A DNA stretch of 64,000 nucleotides, from assembly GCA_029558535.1 (NCBI GenBank), contig JAKQEK010000328.1:45526-109525 (forward strand), written 5' to 3'. The position numbers and the translations under genes are program-made. The stretch comes from Bacteroidota bacterium (GTDB lineage: Bacteria > Bacteroidota > Bacteroidia > Bacteroidales > ML635J-15). Positions 17,924 to 27,309 of the stretch are shown in pieces. Each line of letters begins with the position of its first letter. The stretch's first letter is position 1. The notes under the pieces are model-generated. The model was not told where the DNA came from, searched no databases, and saw nothing but the letters and a program-made list of their open reading frames with translations.

Positions 17924-20329
17924 TTATATTTTCTTTAGACTACTATAATCCAAATAATAAATCAATTTTAGGGAAAAACTATTAGCTTGAGCCTCCTGCC
18001 AGACATTCTTAAAACTCTCAAAATAATTCGGCATTTGCATTGATTCGGGAATATCACCAACAGCGAATATCTGATTCTTCCACATTACAGATAAATAACT
18101 TCCCGGCAAGAAATTCCAAGACAATAAAAGATCAAAATTGAAAATATTAAAATTATAATCTCCCTCGAACTGGGAATCAGGTCTTTCAGCTAAATTGCCA
18201 TCTGTCAACAAATCAAAATACTTGTAATAATCGACTGTAGAAACATAATGCCTTAATTTAAATGTAGCCGATAATTTATTGGTAAATACATATGAAAGAT
18301 TTATGGTGTTTGTAACTGTTATAACATCCCTTTGACCGAATATTATTTTGCCGGCTGTACTCGTAAAATACCCTGAAGCACCATTGTCTATATCACCGGA
18401 AAATGTATATCTCAAACTAGTTCTTTTCCCAAATCTCACAATAGGGCTAATACTTCCCCAGAGACCTTGTCGTTCTTCAAAATCTCCGTATAAGCTTACT
18501 TTAACATCTACTGCAAGCTTTTTTCGATAATCTGTAGATAAAAAGAAAAAATTAGAGTAAAGAGCAGGTCTTTTGTAAAAACTCTTCCCGTCACGTGGCT
18601 CATAATAATCGTTTAGATCTGTAACCGGAAAGTTTATATCATTCCATATTGATAAATGTCTGCGTGTTGTTGCATAGTTTTCAACATGTATTTCTGCCTG
18701 AGTAAAATTTAGGTTTTTAAATAAAGTATTATATGAAAAACTCAATGAATTTATGGTTTCATTAAAAACACTGAATTGCGAAAATTTTCTAAACCCAAAC
18801 GAGGCAGTATTGGATATTTGGTTAAACTCTGTCATATAACCAAGATCATTAGGATTGTATTTATCTGTGATTAATTCTGTTGAAAGGGAATATATCCATG
18901 TGCCTGTCATTTTTCCAATTGATGAATGCAGATACCAACCGTCAGCAAGATATAGATTCTCCTTTCTTTGCATACTGTATGAAGCTAATGTTGAAATTCC
19001 AAAGCGATTTGATTTTTCCATTATCTTTAGCGAGGTTGCTGTGATATTAGACAGATACGAATTTCCCGGTCTTAAGACATTTGCATTTGTTAGATTGACA
19101 TAAGAATTTTTTCCAACCGTTTTATCCAACACAAAAATATTATAGTTTGCAGCCGGCTCTGTGAGAATGTTAACTGTTGAGTCGCCAAAATAATCTACTT
19201 TAGCAAAAGTGTTCGCAGTAACAGCATTGAAAATTCCAACAGCAAGATTATCTTTCCCTCTTCCACTAATTTTAAATGCATTTATCAAACGTGCCGAATT
19301 AGGGTTTTTAATAATTTCATAATTATCAATTCCGGCGGCTACTTGGTCATATTTTTCCGGTGTTTTACCTATCCTTCTCGAATAAAACAATCCACACTTG
19401 CTAAATAGCTCTGTTCCTTCAGTAAAAAACGGACGATTTTCGGCATAATAGGTCTCATGTGGAGTTAGATTTAGTACCAAGTCATCTGTTTTTGTCTGAC
19501 CAAAATCCGGAATTAATGTCATATCGAGAGTATAAGTTTCACTCAATCCCAGCTTTAAATCAAGACCGCCACTAAATGAATAGCCCAGTTCTTTGTCGTA
19601 TAAATTCAAATATCCAGACGCATAAGGCATTAAAGATAGCCTTAAAGGAGCATCAATATTGCTTATGCCGGTAATACTTCCCATTTGTGAAGCATTTGAT
19701 CCTTTTGTCTGGTTTACCGGTACCCAGCTCGACTTTTCCCTGCTACGTCTAACTGTACGAAAGAAATTTACTGACCAGCTTTGTTCCTTTGTGTCAGGAA
19801 ATCTAATTGCTGAATAAGGAATTTCAATTTCTACAACCCAACCAAAATCTGTAACCTTGACTGCAGAATACCATACTGCATCCCAAACATAATCTTTATT
19901 ATTACCAGAAATTCGTATATCGGTCTGCACATTGGCAGCACTGACAATAAATTCGTAAGTATTTTGTCCATCATTATTAGGATTAAGGCTTATGCCAAAA
20001 TAATCCACATTACCATTATCCTTATCCCTTACTGTTAGCTCCGTGTAAATACTGTCAGGTTTCGAATCATATAAAACGGCCGAAAAATATATTGAATGGT
20101 TATCATAGATTACTTTAACCTCGGTCTTTTGTGCAGGTTTATTGCCAAATACAGGATAATATCCCGAAAAATCAGATACAGAAACGGCATTCCCCCAAAT
20201 CTCTTCATTTAAAATGCCGTCAATTTTAATTTTTTCGGTGGTTCTTAAAGCAGAGACATTGGTAATTTGAGCTTCTAAACATATTGTTAATGCTAAAGAA
20301 AAAAATAATATAGCTATAGTTTTACTCAT
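17924..20329 (-). CDS. DUF5916 outer-membrane protein with a CBM9-like N-terminal domain
   Basis: An 801-residue protein with a signal peptide (1-20), an N-terminal carbohydrate-binding family 9-like domain (about 28-215: KIDGILNEEIWGNA, NVDYFGISLNPNNDGQNTYEF, WVVEIEIPYSAIRFP) and a long C-terminal DUF5916 region rich in alternating hydrophobic strands, probably an outer-membrane barrel (PFFTEGTELF is a conserved spot). Members occur throughout Bacteroidota, often near peptidases or TonB receptors, and have no proven function. A promoter element TATTTTTG on the minus strand (20355-20362) lies 25 bases before the start. It is transcribed alone. Confidence 0.82.
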   Translation of the reverse strand: MSKTIAILFFSLALTICLEAQITNVSALRTTEKIKIDGILNEEIWGNAVSVSDFSGYYPVFGNKPAQKTEVKVIYDNHSIYFSAVLYDSKPDSIYTELTVRDKDNGNVDYFGISLNPNNDGQNTYEFIVSAANVQTDIRISGNNKDYVWDAVWYSAVKVTDFGWVVEIEIPYSAIRFPDTKEQSWSVNFFRTVRRSREKSSWVPVNQTKGSNASQMGSITGISNIDAPLRLSLMPYASGYLNLYDKELGYSFSGGLDLKLGLSETYTLDMTLIPDFGQTKTDDLVLNLTPHETYYAENRPFFTEGTELFSKCGLFYSRRIGKTPEKYDQVAAGIDNYEIIKNPNSARLINAFKISGRGKDNLAVGIFNAVTANTFAKVDYFGDSTVNILTEPAANYNIFVLDKTVGKNSYVNLTNANVLRPGNSYLSNITATSLKIMEKSNRFGISTLASYSMQRKENLYLADGWYLHSSIGKMTGTWIYSLSTELITDKYNPNDLGYMTEFNQISNTASFGFRKFSQFSVFNETINSLSFSYNTLFKNLNFTQAEIHVENYATTRRHLSIWNDINFPVTDLNDYYEPRDGKSFYKRPALYSNFFFLSTDYRKKLAVDVKVSLYGDFEERQGLWGSISPIVRFGKRTSLRYTFSGDIDNGASGYFTSTAGKIIFGQRDVITVTNTINLSYVFTNKLSATFKLRHYVSTVDYYKYFDLLTDGNLAERPDSQFEGDYNFNIFNFDLLLSWNFLPGSYLSVMWKNQIFAVGDIPESMQMPNYFESFKNVWQEAQANSFSLKLIYYLDYSSLKKI

Positions 20330-20494
20330 ATTTTACTCAACCTATCTTCTAAGACAAAAATAAACAGATGTTTAATATATGTATCATTCCCATTGTTAAA
20401 AAAAATATAAATATCATAATTCGACAATGTGTTTTTCAATTTGTTTTGTCATATAACTATTATTTTTTTACTTTAGCCAAATATTATTCTGCAA

Positions 20495-21775
20495 ATGAGA
20501 AAAAAAAACTTAATTATACTGATAATAATAGCAGCATTAGCAATAATTATCGCACTATTCTTCCTCTTACGAAAGAAAAAAACAGAATTGCCGGAAAACC
20601 CTAAAGTAGAAGAAAAAATTCCTGAAAAATACGGTATTCCAATAGAGGGCTGGACATTATATACTGATACAATCAGAAGTGGCGATTATCTGGGAACTAT
20701 TTTAGGCAAATATGGTATTTCAGCCCAACAAATTGATAAAATCGGCAAAATGTCAACAGATAGTTTCAATACTACGTTAATAAATCTTAATCATATTTAC
20801 ACTGTATTTTCAGATACAATTATTAATGGAGTTCCGCAGGCAAAGATATTTGTTTACGAAAATTCTAATGTCAGATATACAAAATACGACTTTCGTAATC
20901 CGGATACAATTTTAATTGAAAAATTCAGAAAACCAATTGATACTGTGACGCTAAAAGCAGCCGGAGTTATAGAATATTCGCTGTGGCAAACTATGATAGA
21001 CAATGGATATAGCTGGGAACTTGCATTAGCTTTATCACAAACTTTTGCCTGGACTGTAGATTTTTACTGCCTCCAACCGGGCGATTGGTTTAAAGTAATA
21101 TACAACGAATATTACGTTGAAGATAAAAGGATTGGACTAGGTCAGGTAGAAGGCGGCGTTTTTTATCATGGGGGCAAAGAACTTTGGGCAATACCTTTTA
21201 CTCAGGATTCAATAACATGTTTTTATGATACCCTGGGTAACAGTATGCGAAAGACTTTCTTACTTGCACCATTGGAATACACTCATATAAGCTCACGGTA
21301 TTCTCATGCACGTATGCATCCCATTTTTCATCAGGTTGGACCTCATTTAGCTATTGATTTTTCTGCTCCTATGGGAACGCCTGTTTATGCTGCATCGGAC
21401 GGAACAATTGTTACAAGAGCATATCAGGAAGGAGCAGGAAATTATGTGGCAATAAAGCATAATAGTATTTATAAAACTGTTTATATGCACTTTTCAAGTT
21501 TTGGACAATATAATGTAGGTGATAGGGTAAATCAGGGAGATATTATCGGTTATGTCGGAAGCACCGGCTGGTCAACAGGACCACATTTACATTATGAGGT
21601 ACACGAAAACGGTGTAAAAATTGACCCTCTTTCTTTTGACCCTCCTCCGGCCGAACCAGTTGATTCTGCAAATATGGAAAGGTTTAACAAAGAAAAACGT
21701 AAATGGATTGATGATATCAATAAAATTAAAATGCCTCAAAAGCACGAAACCATAAAATCACACAAAAAGAAATAA
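20495..21775 (+). CDS. membrane-anchored M23 family peptidoglycan endopeptidase
   Basis: A 426-residue protein with an N-terminal membrane helix (about 6-25), a LysM/OapA-like region (about 52-110, DTIRSGDYLGTILGKYGIS) and a C-terminal M23 domain (about 255-385). Zinc ligands of the HxxxD and HxH type are His284 and Asp288 in GPHLAIDF and His364/His366 in GPHLHYEV; the upstream RMHPIFH is also typical. The protease cuts peptide cross-links in peptidoglycan and should work in the periplasm. The C-terminus is Lys-rich. A near-consensus promoter element TACTTTAG lies just upstream. Confidence 0.9.
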   Translation: MRKKNLIILIIIAALAIIIALFFLLRKKKTELPENPKVEEKIPEKYGIPIEGWTLYTDTIRSGDYLGTILGKYGISAQQIDKIGKMSTDSFNTTLINLNHIYTVFSDTIINGVPQAKIFVYENSNVRYTKYDFRNPDTILIEKFRKPIDTVTLKAAGVIEYSLWQTMIDNGYSWELALALSQTFAWTVDFYCLQPGDWFKVIYNEYYVEDKRIGLGQVEGGVFYHGGKELWAIPFTQDSITCFYDTLGNSMRKTFLLAPLEYTHISSRYSHARMHPIFHQVGPHLAIDFSAPMGTPVYAASDGTIVTRAYQEGAGNYVAIKHNSIYKTVYMHFSSFGQYNVGDRVNQGDIIGYVGSTGWSTGPHLHYEVHENGVKIDPLSFDPPPAEPVDSANMERFNKEKRKWIDDINKIKMPQKHETIKSHKKK

Positions 21776-21925
21776 AAATTTAGTGTGCCTTGGTACCTTA
21801 GTGTTTTTGTGTCATAGTGGCGAAAAAAACAGACAATACTCGAAACCCGAACCGAACAGCCTTTGGCTGTAAGATCAAAATCGAAGGGCGTAAACCCGAA
21901 ATCCTAAACTAAAAATTAACCTCCA
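21776..21925. other. non-coding spacer with hairpin
   Basis: No gene is visible. The region holds G/T-rich words (TGTGCCTTGGTACC, TTTTGTGTCATAGTGGCG) of a kind often seen between Bacteroidota genes, and a short perfect hairpin ACAGCC-TTT-GGCTGT at 21856-21870. There is no T-run, so it is not a clear terminator. Confidence 0.4.
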
Positions 21926-21954
21926 TGCAACCTTATTTAATTTTATTGTTATCT
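21926..21954 (+). promoter_or_regulatory. probable ECF sigma promoter (autoregulated)
   Basis: TGCAACC at 21926-21932, then 16 bases, then TTATC just before the sigma-factor gene. The same TGCAACCTTA...ATTG-TTAT arrangement with the same 16-base spacing occurs at 23144 before the T9SS protein. An AAC-containing -35 is typical of ECF promoters. The start codon is only about ten bases downstream, so the leader would be very short. Confidence 0.55.
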
Positions 21955-21964
21955 TGTTGACGAT

Positions 21965-22558
21965 ATGATTGATGACAGTAAAATAATAGAAGGGTGTCGG
22001 AAAAATAGTCATAAATTTCAGATGGCTTTATTCGACAAATATGCACCGATGCTGAGGGGAGTATGCATGAGATATACAAAAAATGAAGCAGACGCAGACG
22101 ACTTACTTCAGGAAGGATTCATTAAAATTTTACAGAACATCAGAAACTATGTCGAAACAGGTTCTTTTAAAGCTTGGATGAAAAGAATAATGGTTAATCA
22201 GGCTATCAATTTTTTGAAGAAAAAAAAACAGCACGATTTCTATCAACTTAACGAAAATGTAGATTTTGAAGAAGACGACCAAGATTACAATCAAGATAAA
22301 ACCGAAAACCGGTTGATTGAAGCAAACATTGGCCCGGAAGAAATTCTTAAACTCATCAAAAACTTACCTGAAGGTTATCAGATGGTACTTAACATGTATG
22401 TTATTGATGGTTTTTCGCATAAAGAAATTGCTGAACAATTAAACATCAGCATAGGCACTTCAAAATCACAACTTTCGAGAGCCAGAAAAACATTACTTGA
22501 TAAAGCAAACGAATTAATATTAAAAAACACCAATAGCTATGAGCAAGAATATAAATAA
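21965..22558 (+). CDS. ECF-type RNA polymerase sigma-70 factor
   Basis: A 197-residue sigma factor with region 2 (about 22-90: FDKYAPMLRGVCMRYTKN and ADDLLQEGFIKILQNI) and region 4 (about 125-185: LPEGYQMVLNMYVIDG, HKEIAEQLNISIGTSKSQLSRARKTL). The last 20 bases overlap the next gene, which codes for a single-pass membrane protein and probably serves as its anti-sigma partner. The shared upstream motif with the T9SS gene at 23.2 kb suggests that it drives its own operon and that gene. Confidence 0.92.
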   Translation: MIDDSKIIEGCRKNSHKFQMALFDKYAPMLRGVCMRYTKNEADADDLLQEGFIKILQNIRNYVETGSFKAWMKRIMVNQAINFLKKKKQHDFYQLNENVDFEEDDQDYNQDKTENRLIEANIGPEEILKLIKNLPEGYQMVLNMYVIDGFSHKEIAEQLNISIGTSKSQLSRARKTLLDKANELILKNTNSYEQEYK

Positions 22559-23141
22559 TATAGACGATCTGTTGAGAGACAGTTTTGAAGATTTTTCTTC
22601 GGCTCCCTCTCCGGATATAAGAGCAAAGCTTTCTGCCAAACTCAGATATTTTAACTTTTTTAAATTCAATCCCGGCTCTTTTAATATCTTTTATCTCACT
22701 GCAATCATTCTTGGAACAACAGCAACTATTGTTTTTAGTATTGGTCCTCAGGAAATAAAAGACAATCCTATAAAACCAATTGAAACTGAAAAAATTATAA
22801 ATATTACCCCTGAAAAGAATTGTAATACAATCGAAGGTATAAATATTACATCGGATTTTTCGAAAAATTCCATAACAAACGAAATATCGATTGACAATCC
22901 AAAGTCAATAATTAGTGAAACGAATTCCTCTGAAAACTCAACCGAATCGCCGGAAAATGTATTCCTAAATGACACTTTTATTAATCAAACAGAAAAAAAT
23001 GATACCGGAAATTCAGAAGTAATTGAAAAAAACGTTATTTTTGATACAATCATTAATCCTGAGAAAATTATAATTACCGATACTGTCAAAACAGAAATTC
23101 ATAAGACCGTGGAAGTAAAAAATAAAAAGAATAAAAAATAA
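22539..23141 (+). CDS. single-pass membrane protein, probable anti-sigma partner
   Basis: A 200-residue protein with a short cytoplasmic part (1-48, with DDLLRDSFEDFSSAPSPDI, a pattern often seen in proteins encoded after Bacteroidota ECF factors), one membrane helix (about 52-70, IFYLTAIILGTTATIVFSI) and a long Asn/Glu/Thr-rich outer part ending in a Lys-rich tail. It overlaps the sigma gene by 20 bases. Position and topology fit an anti-sigma factor, but it lacks the classic zinc-binding anti-sigma motif, so the role is inferred. Confidence 0.75.
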   Translation: MSKNINNIDDLLRDSFEDFSSAPSPDIRAKLSAKLRYFNFFKFNPGSFNIFYLTAIILGTTATIVFSIGPQEIKDNPIKPIETEKIINITPEKNCNTIEGINITSDFSKNSITNEISIDNPKSIISETNSSENSTESPENVFLNDTFINQTEKNDTGNSEVIEKNVIFDTIINPEKIIITDTVKTEIHKTVEVKNKKNKK

Positions 23142-23143
23142 CA

Positions 23144-23172
23144 TGCAACCTTAAAACATTTCATTGTTATTA
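23144..23172 (+). promoter_or_regulatory. probable ECF sigma promoter of the T9SS gene
   Basis: TGCAACC at 23144-23150, a 16-base spacer ending ATTG, then TTATTA. Sequence and spacing match the motif before the sigma gene at 21926. It overlaps the stop codon region of the anti-sigma-like gene. Confidence 0.5.
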
Positions 23173-23213
23173 AAACAGACAACAAAATTATTAACCAAAT
23201 AAAAATAAAAACT

Positions 23214-24599
23214 ATGAAAACATCTATCTTTTTACTCGGAATTGTACTGATGGCTCAAATGCTTGTGGCACAAACACAATGTGAAGCCGTTATAACAAGT
23301 ACAAACACTCAGAATACAGTCGTTTTTAACGGCTCATATTTTGAAAATGGTCAACTGATAAACGAACCGGCACTTGTTAATTATGTTTGGCAACTAAATG
23401 GTATTACTCTTAACGGACAAACTGTAACTTACACATTTACTCAAAATGGAGTATATGTTATTTGTTTAACTGCGACAGGGCCAAATTGTACAGCAACAAC
23501 TTGTGACAGTATTTTTATCGGCAACGGAACAAATCCATGCAATCTTACATTAAGCTACGACATTACTCATTGCAGCGATGCAAATACTGCTGATGGTGCT
23601 ATTGACATTACTGTTTACGGAGGGACTGAACCATATTCATATTACTGGAATAATCAGCAAACTACTGAAGATATAAGCGGGTTAGTCCCAGGCGTTTATA
23701 CTGTTGCTGTAAATGACGATGCTAATTGCAGTCTAACCTGGAGTTTCTATGTTGGAACAGACAATAACACTGACACCACTACAAATCCTAATGATACAAT
23801 CTTCAATAACCTATATGTAAATCTATATTACTATTTTACAACAAACCTTGACTGCTCAGCAACAGTGTATTGGGAAGCTTACGGGGGAACTCCTCCTTAT
23901 ACATACACTTGGAGCAATCAATCAAATACCGCCTCTATAACTAACGTTTGTGCAGGAGATTACTTCTGTGTTACAGTAACAGACAGTGAGGCAGAAACTG
24001 CTGAGGCTTGTATCTTTGTTCAATTCTATAACAATGGACAAGATTCTATCGTTCCCGTAAACGACACTCTTGGCGTTATTATAAATGATTGCTTCGAAAA
24101 TATAGTATTTGCCGAAATTGTTTCGTACGAAATACAGGGTGATTATATTATTGTAGTATGGGCATTTGCTGATGATCAGAATGTTACTACTTATATGACT
24201 GTAACATATACTTTGAACAATATCATTTCGGAAGGTATCTATATACTAAATCTTTATGTAAACTGCATGGGTTACAAGACAACTTCAGTATATTCAGATC
24301 AAATACTTGTAACCAGTGAAGATATCACAGGAATAGCAGATATAAAATCAAAGATAGGGATTAATCTATATCCTAATCCTGTAAATGACATTTTGAATAT
24401 CGAGCTGCTAAGCACATCTAGTGAAGATATCGAATTCAATATCTTAAACATTAGCGGTCAGATTATATATAAAGAGTCTCAAACGATAAATAATGGAATA
24501 AATAATTTCAGAATAGATGTATCAAGTTATCCGGGCGGTATGTACTTTGTTCATGTTACCGGCAACAAAATGCTGGAAACTCTAAGATTTATAAAATAA
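23214..24599 (+). CDS. secreted protein with PKD/SprB-like domains and T9SS type A sorting domain
   Basis: A 461-residue protein with a signal peptide (1-20, ending LVAQ), a PKD-like domain (about 22-105), two SprB-type units (about 110-180 with GGTEPYSYYWN, and about 200-275 with GGTPPYTYTWS), an unrecognised part, and a C-terminal type A domain (about 385-461, starting LYPNPVNDI and ending LRFIK). It should be exported by the T9SS. The promoter resembles that of the sigma factor two genes upstream, so this is the best candidate for a member of that regulon. It is followed by a terminator. Confidence 0.82.
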   Translation: MKTSIFLLGIVLMAQMLVAQTQCEAVITSTNTQNTVVFNGSYFENGQLINEPALVNYVWQLNGITLNGQTVTYTFTQNGVYVICLTATGPNCTATTCDSIFIGNGTNPCNLTLSYDITHCSDANTADGAIDITVYGGTEPYSYYWNNQQTTEDISGLVPGVYTVAVNDDANCSLTWSFYVGTDNNTDTTTNPNDTIFNNLYVNLYYYFTTNLDCSATVYWEAYGGTPPYTYTWSNQSNTASITNVCAGDYFCVTVTDSEAETAEACIFVQFYNNGQDSIVPVNDTLGVIINDCFENIVFAEIVSYEIQGDYIIVVWAFADDQNVTTYMTVTYTLNNIISEGIYILNLYVNCMGYKTTSVYSDQILVTSEDITGIADIKSKIGINLYPNPVNDILNIELLSTSSEDIEFNILNISGQIIYKESQTINNGINNFRIDVSSYPGGMYFVHVTGNKMLETLRFIK

Positions 24600-24621
24600 C
24601 ACAAAATGTGCAATATATTCG

Positions 24622-24650
24622 AAAGGGCTGTATTTTTTGACAGCCCTTTT
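24622..24650 (+). terminator. rho-independent terminator
   Basis: AAAGGGCTGT and ACAGCCCTTT pair around TTTTTTG-type loop bases, followed by T-rich sequence. The end overlaps the promoter element TATTTTTG (24650-24657) of the next gene. Confidence 0.85.
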
Positions 24651-24697
24651 ATTTTTGCATAAATTTTCGTAATATTGTTTTTAATAGAATAGAGAAA

Positions 24698-25693
24698 ATG
24701 AAGCCGAAAATCATTAAGAATATTATTTTTTTTATTTCCCTCGCTTTGTTGTTTTCGGGACTTTCTGCTCAAAATGATGACACGATCAAAGTTCATATTC
24801 AAAACCAAATCTATGATACTGTTATAATACATGAAACAGTGATATTATATGATACAATCTGGAAAGATCCGCTTATCAACTCATATTCGCTAGGTTTTAC
24901 AACAGGTTCTTTTTTCTCTGTTTGGCGAAAGTTTAGTAATCCAATAATTAACCTTTCTAAACAACGAAACTTCAGTGCCGGTGTTGATGTTGAATTAGAA
25001 ATTGACAGATGGAAATTTTCATCAGGATTTTATTTAACAGAATTCAAACAAAATGCATTATTCAATTTCACTTCTGAAACAATTGATTCCTCAATTATTA
25101 CACAAATTACCCCTCATAACGAAACACATTATGATACGACCGGAGTACATTACGAATTTATAACTTTTGACTCCATATTTATCAATCCAAACAACACGCA
25201 TGACACTATTGTAATAACATATACAGACTCTATTCCGCATTATGATATTGATACAACTGTAGTAACATATAATGACACAGTAAATACTATCAAAATTGAC
25301 ACTATTAGTCGTGACACTATTGCAGCAAGAAACTTTGTCTATCGTTATGCAGAGGTGCCATTAATTTTCAAATTCAGGCTTGCCGAATTCGGCAAATTCC
25401 AAATTGATATCGGAACAGGATTTATTGCAGGTATTTTGATAAAATACGAATCCTATGATTATAATTCAGAAGCAGGGAAAATTGTCGAACATAATAAGGA
25501 TGATCTATATACATTTTTGCCGTCTCTTTGGTTTTCGGCAGTTATCAATTATCAAATTTCAGAAAATTTCTTAATCCGATTAGAGCCATATTATAATCCG
25601 GGTTTAAGATCAATTTATACCAAAGAATTATCTTATATAAAAATCCCTGATCGTTATGGACTACGGTTCGGGCTACGGTATTGTTTTAATTAA
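24698..25693 (+). CDS. secreted outer-membrane beta-barrel-like protein
   Basis: A 331-residue protein of unknown function. It has a signal peptide (1-25, ending GLSAQ), a Thr/Asp-rich stretch (about 28-60), strands of barrel type (SLGFTTGSFFSVW, AGVDVELEIDRWKFSSGFYL, FKFQIDIGTGFIAGI), a central low-complexity insert (about 130-215) with many repeats of the HYDT / NDT type, and an ending RYGLRFGLRYCFN that fits a small outer-membrane barrel of the porin family. The promoter element TATTTTTG is at 24650-24657. It has no sorting domain. The insert probably forms a surface loop. Confidence 0.65.
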   Translation: MKPKIIKNIIFFISLALLFSGLSAQNDDTIKVHIQNQIYDTVIIHETVILYDTIWKDPLINSYSLGFTTGSFFSVWRKFSNPIINLSKQRNFSAGVDVELEIDRWKFSSGFYLTEFKQNALFNFTSETIDSSIITQITPHNETHYDTTGVHYEFITFDSIFINPNNTHDTIVITYTDSIPHYDIDTTVVTYNDTVNTIKIDTISRDTIAARNFVYRYAEVPLIFKFRLAEFGKFQIDIGTGFIAGILIKYESYDYNSEAGKIVEHNKDDLYTFLPSLWFSAVINYQISENFLIRLEPYYNPGLRSIYTKELSYIKIPDRYGLRFGLRYCFN

Positions 25694-25850
25694 ATCATCG
25701 CAACAACATGAGTATTTCGAAAAGTTCAACAATAAACCAGCAATGGATTGGCTGTTATTATCATCAATTAAATCGTTTTGTTTTTTAAATTCTTTGTTTT
25801 AATTTTACTGCCTGAATGCTATTTAATACAAAACAACCAAAAAATTCGTC

Positions 25851-27206
25851 ATGAAAATAAGTAAGCTTTTAATAACAACATTTATGGTTTTTGCCGGAGT
25901 TATTCCTTACTTCGCGCAAAATTATCAGATAAGTTTTAACGGAACCGGAGCCTCAACAGTTGTTGAATCGGTAAAAGTTGAAAACCTAACACAATGCAAT
26001 GAGTTAACAATCTCAGGAAGTGATATATTAAATCTCTGTTCTTCCGTAGGAATAAATGATTATACATCCGAAACAATTAATCCGGTTCAGATATATCCAA
26101 ATCCTGCAGACGGAAAATGTTTTATTGAACTAATATCTTCTTTATGCGGTAAAATAACCATAAGCATATATGACATCTCCGGAAAATCAATAATTTATTC
26201 GGAACAGTTTGTTTCCAGGGACAACCATACATTTAGCCTCAATGGATTAGGAAACGGTTTATTTTTCATTAAAATCGAATCAGAGAATTATTCATATACA
26301 ACAAAACTGATTAGTAATTATGTAAGCAAAAACAAGACTCGTGCAATTACTATTGAGCCTGTATCCGATACCGAAAAATCCTTCGCCGAAACAAATTATA
26401 TTAAGAATAAGAGTTCTAAAGCAATAGTGAATATGCAATATAATGATGGCGATTTGCTTAAGCTAACAGGTAAATCAGGAATTTACAGCACAGTTTATAT
26501 GCTAACCCCAACCGAAAGCCAGACGGTAACGTTTACATTTATTCCTTGTACCGATGCAAACGGGAATAATTATTCGGTAGTAAAAATCGGAGATCAGTGG
26601 TGGATGGCAGAAAATTTAAATGCCGGTACTTATGTGCCCATAGCAACTACTCAGGTCGCAGGGACAAAATTTTGTATGAATATAAATGGAGTTGAAGACC
26701 CTACTTGTCCGATGGGTGGTTTATATGAGTGGAATATTCTTATGCAAGAGAGTACTCCCTGCAATGGAACAGGTGCGCCCCCAAATGACAGATGCAGCAA
26801 TCCGGTTAAAGGACTATGCCCTACAGGTTGGCACATACCGTCTCATTATGAGTGGACAACTCTTGCAAGAAATTCGGGTACCGATTTCGGAGCTTTGGAT
26901 TACAATTCTACTTTGGGTGTTGGTGTTGATGAGGGTGGAAATTTAAAAATGAACTGTACAACAATGTGGTGGGACCCAAACGAGGGAGCTACTAATTCTA
27001 CCGGATTTTCGGGAATTCCCGGTGGAGATACCTGGGATGGGGTTTTCGAAGATTTCGGACAAAGTTCTTATTTCTGGACTTCGTCTGCAATTTTTACTTA
27101 TACTTACAATCCTTGGGTTTATGCTTTGAATTACAGTGTCCCTTTTGTTGGACGATCACAGTACTTCAAAGAAAATGGTTTTAGTTGTCGCTGTATTAAG
27201 GACTGA
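25851..27206 (+). CDS. FISUMP-domain protein with an internal T9SS-type sorting domain
   Basis: A 451-residue protein with a signal peptide (1-22), a short N-terminal region, a segment with all marks of a T9SS type A domain (about 78-158, IYPNPADGK, ISIYDISGKSI, GLFFIKIES), then a 'Fibrobacter succinogenes major paralogous' domain (about 245-451: DANGNNYSVVKIGDQWWMAENL, LCPTGWHIPSHYEW, GFSGIPGG, SCRCIKD). The sorting-like domain is therefore internal rather than C-terminal, so it may be a structural domain here. FISUMP domains belong to the C-type-lectin-like fold; function is unknown. Confidence 0.8.
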   Translation: MKISKLLITTFMVFAGVIPYFAQNYQISFNGTGASTVVESVKVENLTQCNELTISGSDILNLCSSVGINDYTSETINPVQIYPNPADGKCFIELISSLCGKITISIYDISGKSIIYSEQFVSRDNHTFSLNGLGNGLFFIKIESENYSYTTKLISNYVSKNKTRAITIEPVSDTEKSFAETNYIKNKSSKAIVNMQYNDGDLLKLTGKSGIYSTVYMLTPTESQTVTFTFIPCTDANGNNYSVVKIGDQWWMAENLNAGTYVPIATTQVAGTKFCMNINGVEDPTCPMGGLYEWNILMQESTPCNGTGAPPNDRCSNPVKGLCPTGWHIPSHYEWTTLARNSGTDFGALDYNSTLGVGVDEGGNLKMNCTTMWWDPNEGATNSTGFSGIPGGDTWDGVFEDFGQSSYFWTSSAIFTYTYNPWVYALNYSVPFVGRSQYFKENGFSCRCIKD

Positions 27207-27309
27207 TAGTTATTTCTTCATGGCTAGACAAACACAATTAGCATAATCAAACATTTGTCAGAATTATTAACTTTGCATCATCATTTCAATTGTAAACGAA
27301 ACGATATAA

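Noticed and set aside
20368..20604. ORF with a hydrophobic start overlapping the M23 peptidase gene
   Set aside because: It runs in another frame into the peptidase coding sequence and shows no domain; its opening is the AT-rich promoter region.
24551..24832. Minus-strand ORF of 93 residues across the gene junction near 24.6 kb
   Set aside because: It covers the terminator and promoter and the starts or ends of two well-supported genes on the other strand.
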